Origin: CAZQQN01 sp964549595
Lineage (GTDB): Bacteria; Bacteroidota; Bacteroidia; CAILMK01; CAYYUA01
DNA length: 20,346 bases
Reading direction: 5' to 3'
Assembly: GCA_964549595.1 (NCBI GenBank)
Contig: CAZJWK010000043.1
Location: forward strand, 1-20,346
The notes under the pieces were generated by a model. The model had not been told where the DNA came from. It worked only from the letters and a program-made list of their open reading frames with translations, and searched no databases. The number at the start of each line of letters is the position of its first letter. The stretch's first letter is position 1. Both the position numbers and the translations under genes were made by a program. Below are positions 1 through 4,800 of this stretch, piece by piece.

Positions 1-74
1 TCTTTAAAATCAAAAAGTTGAGTTTTTTAAAAAGCGTTCACAAGTTTTTTTAGCTGGCGTTGATAAGGGCTTTT

Positions 75-105
75 AAACAATAAAAATTCAAAATTTTTAT
101 TGTTT
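75..105. repeat. Perfect 14-bp inverted repeat
   Basis: The arms AAACAATAAAAATT (75-88) and AATTTTTATTGTTT (92-105) are exact reverse complements separated by the three bases CAA. The stem is almost entirely A/T. No T-run follows on either strand, so it is not a textbook terminator. It could be the end of a transcription unit lying left of the window, or part of a small repeated element. Confidence 0.7.
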
Positions 106-250
106 GATCCACCCCCAAGACGTGTGCCCCAAAAAATTCAATAGAAGGGCACGGCCAACCACCCCAATTACAAGTTCTCAACTTAAATAGGTATTTTATT
201 ATTAGATCAAAACTTCTCAAAAACATTTCCATAAAATTCATTGTAGAACC

Positions 251-280
251 AAAAAAATAAAGTGCTTTCGCACTTTTTTA
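251..280. terminator. Bidirectional Rho-independent terminator
   Basis: The stem AAAGTGC (259-265) pairs with GCACTTT (270-276) around a TTTC loop. A T-run follows to 279, and a run of A at 251-257 gives a U-run on the minus strand. It probably closes a transcription unit that lies outside the window to the left, since no gene ends just before it here. Confidence 0.75.
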
Positions 281-470
281 TTGCATAGTTTCGGTTTAAA
301 AAGGATCAATAAAAGGTTTAAAGGTAAATGTTGGGTTTATAAATTAGCATTGAGCGTAAATTTAATATTATTTTCTGGTAGTCAACCAGAATTTAATTGA
401 AGCGGATTTTTAGTGGCTTGGTCTATAAAAATTTTAGTTAAAAGGTTTCTCTTAGTTTCTGATAAATTTA

Positions 471-478
471 TAGGTTTG
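471..478 (+). promoter_or_regulatory. Bacteroidota -7 box upstream of first small gene
   Basis: TAGGTTTG matches the TAnnTTTG consensus. It predicts a transcript start near 485 and a leader of about 27 bases before the ATG at 512. No clear TTG -33 element is seen at the expected distance. Confidence 0.5.
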
Positions 479-511
479 TAGCTGAATAAAAACAAAAAAA
501 AAACATCAGTT

Positions 512-949
512 ATGAAAAAATTAGCCTTATTACTCAGTCTGTTTATTGTGCCCTTGTTTTATGCAAGTGCTACCACAGAAAATCCTCACAACCTTAATAA
601 GGGTCAGTTTGAAAAGGATTTTCAGGAATTGAAGCAATTAGAGGCTCATGTCAAGGGTAATGCCTCAACCACTTACCGAGAAGTGAAAAACAACAATCCC
701 GAGTTGTTGGAAGGCATTAACATTGCTAAAAGCAGTAATGCCAAGGCAATGGCCACCGGTTTCTCATTCAGTGACATTGAATGGGGTCCTTTCGCCTGGG
801 GATTTTGCTGTGCACCCGTAGGCTTTTTTGTCGTAGCCATTAATGATGACAAATCCAAAAATGAAAAAATCTCTTTTTGGATTGGCGCAGGGGTTAGTGC
901 TGTCTTTTCGCTTATAAGTACGATTGCAAGTGGTGGGGCAGGTGCTTAA
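512..949 (+). CDS. Small exported protein, WGPFAWGFCC family, copy 1
   Basis: This 145-residue protein belongs to no family I recognise. Residues 1-20 form a signal peptide (MKKLALLLSLFIVPLF, then YASA as likely cleavage site). A charged, probably helical stretch follows (about 30-70), then a highly conserved core: FSFSDIE, WGPFAWGFCC (91-100), PVGFFVVAI, NDDKSKNEKI (111-120) and a C-terminal hydrophobic segment (121-142). The core may form two short membrane-associated segments joined by the charged NDDKSKNEK loop, with an adjacent Cys pair at 99-100. A paralogue starts 278 bases downstream at 1228 and shares the core almost exactly, while the N-terminal half diverges. The gene has its own -7 box and a strong terminator, so it is monocistronic. 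The coding call is very secure; function is unknown. Confidence 0.85.
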   Translation: MKKLALLLSLFIVPLFYASATTENPHNLNKGQFEKDFQELKQLEAHVKGNASTTYREVKNNNPELLEGINIAKSSNAKAMATGFSFSDIEWGPFAWGFCCAPVGFFVVAINDDKSKNEKISFWIGAGVSAVFSLISTIASGGAGA

Positions 950-986
950 CAATTTTTAGATGATAGTTTAAAAGCGTTTGATTTCT

Positions 987-1024
987 AAAACCCAAAATCG
1001 TTTTATCGGTTTTGGGTTTTTTTT
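987..1024 (+). terminator. Strong Rho-independent terminator
   Basis: A 14-bp stem, AAAACCCAAAATCG (987-1000) with CGGTTTTGGGTTTT (1007-1020) including one G-U pair, encloses a TTTTAT loop and continues into more T. It ends the transcript of the first small gene 38 bases after its stop codon and separates it from its paralogue. Confidence 0.9.
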
Positions 1025-1167
1025 GGTACTCGGTGTAATGTAAATGGGTAGTATCAAGTTAATCTTTTGGGTGCTCCTCCTTTCATTAATTGTTTATTGC
1101 TAAATTGCGGAATTGATCATCCCAGAACCAAATCTCTAAATTGGTACGCTGTTGAATCATTAAGGGC

Positions 1168-1199
1168 TTGGCCATTGATTAAAAAATTAATTAATTTTG
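1168..1199 (+). promoter_or_regulatory. Promoter of second small gene (TTG-N21-TAATTTTG)
   Basis: The -7 box TAATTTTG (1192-1199) fits TAnnTTTG and lies 21 bases after a TTG at 1168-1170, inside the spacing known for Flavobacterium promoters. It predicts a start near 1206 and a leader of about 22 bases. Confidence 0.6.
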
Positions 1200-1227
1200 C
1201 GATCGACACACCTAAAATGAAAATGTT

Positions 1228-1674
1228 ATGAGACAATTATTTTTAGTAACACTGCTACTAACTGGTTTTTACGGTTCTCTTTCTGCTAATCAAAATCCAA
1301 TGCAATTTGACCGTCAAAAATTTGAAGAAGATTTTGATAAGTTAAAGCAATTAGAGCATTACGTTTCAACTCATGATTTATCAGGTGTTCAAGGTTTAAA
1401 AAAACGGAAGCCTGAACTTTTAAAAGGGGTAAATTTGGCTTCTTCTAATACCTCATCTGCCGTAGCAAAAGGATGGTCCTTTAGTGATATGGAATGGGGC
1501 CCTTTTGCCTGGGGATTCTGCTGCTGGCCCGTTGGGCTTTTTACCGTAGCCATTAATGATGACAAGTCTAAAAACGAAAAGATATCCTATTGGATCGGTG
1601 CTGGTACCTCTACAGTTGTTGGGGGATGTGGTACCTTCTTTTTCCCTGTATTAGGTTCCCTGGGCAGCGGTTAA
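1228..1674 (+). CDS. Small exported protein, WGPFAWGFCC family, copy 2
   Basis: This 148-residue paralogue of the upstream protein has a signal peptide at 1-20 (ending GSLSA), a charged middle (KFEEDFDKLKQLE, then KPELLKGVNLA) and the conserved core FSDMEWGPFAWGFCC / PVG / AINDDKSKNEKIS / WIGAG. The KQLE and PELL motifs are also shared with copy 1. The C-terminal tail differs: it contains GGCGTFFFP, with an extra Cys and more Gly. Over the core the two genes differ at DNA level mainly at third codon positions (for example AAATCCAAAAATGAA against AAGTCTAAAAACGAA), which implies an old duplication under purifying selection. The gene has its own promoter. No family or function is recognised. Confidence 0.85.
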   Translation: MRQLFLVTLLLTGFYGSLSANQNPMQFDRQKFEEDFDKLKQLEHYVSTHDLSGVQGLKKRKPELLKGVNLASSNTSSAVAKGWSFSDMEWGPFAWGFCCWPVGLFTVAINDDKSKNEKISYWIGAGTSTVVGGCGTFFFPVLGSLGSG

Positions 1675-1698
1675 TGGGTTCATAGGGAATTTTAAGGG

Positions 1699-1724
1699 TT
1701 GAATAAACATACCCAATAAATTTG
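1699..1724 (+). promoter_or_regulatory. Probable promoter of the LolA/YidD/TPR unit
   Basis: TAAATTTG (1717-1724) is an exact -7 match; a TTG at 1699-1701 is 15 bases upstream, a little closer than usual. The predicted transcript start near 1731 falls on the ATG at 1730, which therefore would not be usable, and favours the ATG at 1751. Confidence 0.5.
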
Positions 1725-1750
1725 TTAAAATGAAAGGTGACTCCTTGTTA

Positions 1751-2515
1751 ATGCTTAAAGCTTATGGCTTTTTTTTAAAAAGTTTTTTCGGTGCTATTGA
1801 AATCAACAATAAGCTTTTTAAGCAGCTATCAATTTTGGTGGTTGCTTTAATAGGGTTTACTTCAGCCCTTGATGGCCAACCCTACAATAGGTTGACAGCG
1901 GATTTTTCCCTTAAGGAGATAGATGAAAAGGACTCGGCAAGGTTGATAACAGGAAAGGTTTATTTCGATCAAGGGAATAAGCAGATCGTGTACGATATTC
2001 AATTTCCCCGAAATTCGCTTTGGGTTATCAATGACTCTTTTATTTATAAGATAAAAGGCGATAGTCTGATCAGTAGAAAACCTGTGGGTAAATTAGTGGC
2101 TTTCTCGATATTTAACCTTGCATTAAGTGGTGATCTGGAAAATTACGGGTTGGCCAAAACCCCCTATAATTTAGAAAACGTAAGGGAAAAGGACGGAAAA
2201 ACCATAATGACGTGGAAGCCCCCCGAAAAACTAAATGATAAGTTCGGTAAAATTGAGTTATCGAGAAAAGGGCAGGAAATTAATGCTTTGATTTCTTATG
2301 ATCCGAAAGGTGGATTGATTGGGCAGCAATTTTTTCGGGATTTTGTAAAGGTGGAGGGCCTCTTATTTCCCCAAAAAATCTATCAGAAAATTTACACGAA
2401 AAAGGGGATGCGAAAGAAAATTACCAGTTATTCAAACATCAAACTAAATAATTTTAATAATGAGGAAGGCTTTTATGTTAATCTTTCTGACCGGATTGAT
2501 AATTTCAGCCAATAG
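1751..2515 (+). CDS. LolA-like exported protein
   Basis: This protein is probably related to the periplasmic lipoprotein carrier LolA. From the ATG at 1751 it has 254 residues. A hydrophobic stretch (LSILVVALIGFTSAL) preceded by a long N-terminal extension looks like a signal peptide or anchor. The mature part reads like the LolA fold: repeated strand-forming segments such as LTADFSLKEI, SARLITGKVYFDQ, KQIVYDIQFPRNSLWVINDSFIY (shown here only as landmarks in separate strands) and a C-terminal GFYVNLS. A frame start at 1730 also exists, but the -7 box ending at 1724 makes it unlikely. Its last 56 bases overlap the YidD gene, so the two are translationally coupled. LolA assignment is by pattern only; a related DUF4292- or MucB-like fold is possible. 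Confidence 0.7.
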   Translation: MLKAYGFFLKSFFGAIEINNKLFKQLSILVVALIGFTSALDGQPYNRLTADFSLKEIDEKDSARLITGKVYFDQGNKQIVYDIQFPRNSLWVINDSFIYKIKGDSLISRKPVGKLVAFSIFNLALSGDLENYGLAKTPYNLENVREKDGKTIMTWKPPEKLNDKFGKIELSRKGQEINALISYDPKGGLIGQQFFRDFVKVEGLLFPQKIYQKIYTKKGMRKKITSYSNIKLNNFNNEEGFYVNLSDRIDNFSQ

Positions 2516-2852
2516 CCAGACAAAAACGGAAATGGAGCATTTAAAAAAACTTGATAAACCTTCTTTTCATCAACATGATTATTCCCAGATTAAAAACAAT
2601 GTAAAAAACGAATATCAATTTTTATCTTCTCGTTTATTTTTATTCTACAAATATTTTATTTCCAGCCAGGATGCTTCTCAATGTAGTTTCACCCCATCTT
2701 GTTCGGTTTATGCCGCACGGGCCATTAATAAACAAGGGGCTGCGATCGGTTTGATCAATTTTTTTGATCGATTCACCCGGTGTAATAATTTAAGCCCCGA
2801 ACTGTATCCGAGGCATCCAGAAACCAAGCTTCTTTATGATCCGGTTGAGTAG
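2460..2852 (+). CDS. yidD: YidD-family membrane protein insertion factor with signal peptide
   Basis: YidD proteins assist membrane protein insertion by YidC/Sec. The hallmark is present: FYKYFIS, CSFTPSCSVYA (Cys75, Cys81), an RFTRC segment with Cys98, and a terminal DPVE corresponding to the usual DPVP. The protein has 130 residues against about 70-90 in the classical family. The difference is an N-terminal extension that begins with a convincing signal peptide (MRKAFMLIFLTGLIISANSQ) and a polar linker of about 30 residues. Classical YidD is cytoplasmic and bound to the inner face of the membrane, so this version should act outside the cytoplasm. It overlaps the upstream gene by 56 bases and the downstream gene by 17. 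Family assignment is firm; exported location is inferred from the signal peptide. Confidence 0.85.
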   Translation: MRKAFMLIFLTGLIISANSQTKTEMEHLKKLDKPSFHQHDYSQIKNNVKNEYQFLSSRLFLFYKYFISSQDASQCSFTPSCSVYAARAINKQGAAIGLINFFDRFTRCNNLSPELYPRHPETKLLYDPVE

Positions 2853-3678
2853 TGTGTTAATCTCTTTTCTGGTGGCTTTTCATTTTACCGCCGCCCAGTC
2901 CGATATTTATAATTACCAAAACACGGTAGAATATGCCGATTACCTTTTTAATTCCAAAGAATTTGACCTCGCCTCAGAGGAATATGAACGTTTGCTCTTT
3001 CTAAAGGATAGCATAACCTTTAAATACCGCCTTATTAGGGCTTACGACCTTGGTGGTAAAGATTCCCATGCCATTAAAAGGGTTCGGGATTTTTATCCCA
3101 ACTTGACTGAAGTTCCGTCAAAAGTTTCCAAGGCTTACCTTACGCTTTTGATAAATAATAAGGCTTACCCCAAAGTAAGAAATTTTTTGAAAAAAAATAA
3201 TTCCCTGCCTCAATCGGAATCATTGTTTTACAATGCTTCGAGCAACCTGCTTCAAACCCGTTGGGAAGTAACTTATAAATTGCTTAAAGATACATTTCAG
3301 GCGAATTTGCCTTTTAAAAAAGATTATCAAACCATTGCGAAAGAGGCCCTGGAACATCCCAGAAAAAGTCCGGGATTAAGTTTAGCCATGTCTACTGTTG
3401 TCCCTGGTTTGGGTAAAATTTATTCCGGTCGTTGGAAGGACGGGTTGGTCTCTTTACTATTTGTAGGGGGTACAGCATGGCAAGGTTATCGCGGTTTTCA
3501 GGAAAAAGGGGTCAAAAGTGTTTTTGGATGGATTTATTCTGCTTTAGGCTTTGGGTTTTACCTGGGAAATCTTTATGGTTCTTACAAAGCTGCTGAAAAT
3601 TACAATGAAGATGTGGAAAAACGTTTCAGGGAAAGGGCTTATAACGCTTATAGCCGTTATAAGCGTTCTCGTTACTGA
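2836..3678 (+). CDS. Exported TPR-like protein with C-terminal PGxG membrane domain (1)
   Basis: This 280-residue protein starts with a signal peptide (MIRLSSVLISFLVAFHFTAAQ). Helical TPR-like pairs fill about 30-165 (VEYADYLFNSKEFDLASEEYERL is typical in its first part). The C-terminal part holds a motif VVPGLGKIYSG (188-198) followed by RWKDGLVSLLFVGGTA and a second hydrophobic stretch (IYSALGFGFYLGNLYG), then a basic tail (RFRERAYNAYSRYKRSRY). This PGLGxxYxG-xxxDG arrangement resembles the TM2/DUF5683-type membrane hairpins of Bacteroidota. The start overlaps yidD by 17 bases and the end overlaps the next gene by 74 bases. The next protein has the same architecture, so the two are probably distant paralogues. 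Function is unknown; an envelope assembly role is inferred from neighbours. Confidence 0.8.
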   Translation: MIRLSSVLISFLVAFHFTAAQSDIYNYQNTVEYADYLFNSKEFDLASEEYERLLFLKDSITFKYRLIRAYDLGGKDSHAIKRVRDFYPNLTEVPSKVSKAYLTLLINNKAYPKVRNFLKKNNSLPQSESLFYNASSNLLQTRWEVTYKLLKDTFQANLPFKKDYQTIAKEALEHPRKSPGLSLAMSTVVPGLGKIYSGRWKDGLVSLLFVGGTAWQGYRGFQEKGVKSVFGWIYSALGFGFYLGNLYGSYKAAENYNEDVEKRFRERAYNAYSRYKRSRY

Positions 3679-4486
3679 TGGCTTAAAAACGGTAAGCGCT
3701 CAGACGTTAAAGGAGACTTTCCGCTTCTGCCAAAACCAATTCGAATCGGGCAGATACCAAAATGCCATTGAAGCAGGCAGGCGTGTCATGTTCTTTGACA
3801 GTGCTTCCCGATATAAGGATTCTACCAGTAAAATTCTGGGGAAAGCTTATTTTATGCTTGGGCGCTTTAACCGATCCGCCCATTACTATGACCTGGCTTA
3901 TGAATATGCTTCCAATAAGGAAAAATCCCCAAACCGGTTCCTTTTGAGTAAGGCCAAGGCTTTGTTGATGAACAAGGATTACAACCTGGCTAAAGCAGAG
4001 TTGCTTAGCATACCGGGTGAAGTTGAAAGACAAAAAAAGCGGGAGAAAAGCTTATTATTAGGTATAGCAGCGTATAAAAAAGGAGCTTTTGACAAAGCCG
4101 AAGGGCATTTCCTTAAAGCCGTGCCGCAATCTGATTCTGCCAGAGTAGCCCAATTATTCCGTAAAAATGAGCGGTTAAAGCGTTACGATTCTTGGGTGCC
4201 GAGGATCATGAGCCTTTTAATACCCGGAAGTGGACAAATGGTATTGGGGGATTTTAAAAATGGGATTAATTCCCTTTTGCTCACAGGGGGCATTTATGCA
4301 CTTTTTATTTCCACAGCACGGACTTATACCGTTTTGGAGGCTATTATCGGGGTTTTCCCCACCTTTCAAAGGTACTATATGGGTGGTTATCAAAAGGTAC
4401 GGGATATTCAATTGCGTAAAAAAGCCAAGAAACGCCATAAAATCTACCAGGATCTTTTAAACCTTTACGAGAAGAATAACCAGTAA
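3605..4486 (+). CDS. Exported TPR-like protein with C-terminal PGxG membrane domain (2)
   Basis: I start this 293-residue protein at ATG 3605 (3611 is an alternative) because that gives a normal signal peptide, with a basic n-region, LITLIAVISVLVT and a VSAQ cleavage site. An earlier ATG at 3551 would add 18 residues in front of it. The mature part is TPR-like: QNQFESGRYQNAIEAGRRV, then AYFMLGRFNRSAHYYDLAY, KALLMNKDYNLAKAELL and AAYKKGAFDKAEGHFLKAV. The C-terminal domain has LLIPGSGQMVLG (PGSG at 207-210) and DFKNGINSLLLTGG, the counterpart of PGLGKIYSG/DGLVSLLFVGG in the upstream protein, and ends in a basic tail (LRKKAKKRHK). It overlaps the preceding gene by 74 bases. It is the last gene of the unit; no strong terminator follows. 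Function is unknown. Confidence 0.8.
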   Translation: MKMWKNVSGKGLITLIAVISVLVTDGLKTVSAQTLKETFRFCQNQFESGRYQNAIEAGRRVMFFDSASRYKDSTSKILGKAYFMLGRFNRSAHYYDLAYEYASNKEKSPNRFLLSKAKALLMNKDYNLAKAELLSIPGEVERQKKREKSLLLGIAAYKKGAFDKAEGHFLKAVPQSDSARVAQLFRKNERLKRYDSWVPRIMSLLIPGSGQMVLGDFKNGINSLLLTGGIYALFISTARTYTVLEAIIGVFPTFQRYYMGGYQKVRDIQLRKKAKKRHKIYQDLLNLYEKNNQ

Positions 4487-4800
4487 GCTTAACCAGTATT
4501 TACTTCTTTTCTAAGAAGGAACCATTGATTTAAACCAAATGGCTAAAGCCAAGCTACGCTTTAATAAAGGGTTTGACGAACCTTTCTCCTGGAGAAAAAT
4601 CGAATCTATCCGACCTCATTTAATGGCTAAAAGAATTTTTTAGTTAATTTTAAAAATACTTCTGAACCTTTTTTTAATTTGCTTTTTTAAACTGAGGCGG
4701 AAAAAATGGCCAATGTTATAAACTCGAAGATTCAAACCACGTAATCAATCCTGATAAAAGAATTCCGTTCAATAAATATTCAAAAATTAGGTAAATATTT
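4487..4800. other. Intergenic region, possible 34-codon ORF
   Basis: This stretch separates the TPR gene from the hydrolase. It contains a weak hairpin CTTCTT/AAGAAG (4503-4518) without a T-run, and a 34-codon plus-strand frame (4539-4643) coding for a basic peptide beginning MAKAKLRFNKGF. No promoter consensus stands out upstream of 4801. No RNA gene is recognised. Confidence 0.5.

Larger units (their letters stand above)
1..511. other. AT-rich intergenic region with three hairpins
   Basis: No convincing gene is present. A 63-codon open frame on the minus strand (50-241) has no signal, domain or promoter that I can recognise; it may be a remnant or chance. The region holds a perfect 14-bp inverted repeat (75-105), a bidirectional terminator (251-280), a 7-bp hairpin with arms TTCTGGT/ACCAGAA and a 5-base loop (373-391), and the -7 box of the first small gene (471-478). 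The 373-391 hairpin is about 80 bases upstream of that promoter and could be an operator or a weak terminator. Confidence 0.6.

Noticed and set aside
50..241. 63-codon minus-strand frame containing CNWGGWPCPSIEFFG
   Set aside because: It has no promoter, signal or recognised domain, and it overlaps the perfect inverted repeat. Kept only as a possible remnant.
4503..4518. Hairpin CTTCTT/AAGAAG as terminator of the four-gene unit
   Set aside because: Six A/T-rich pairs and no T-run after it.
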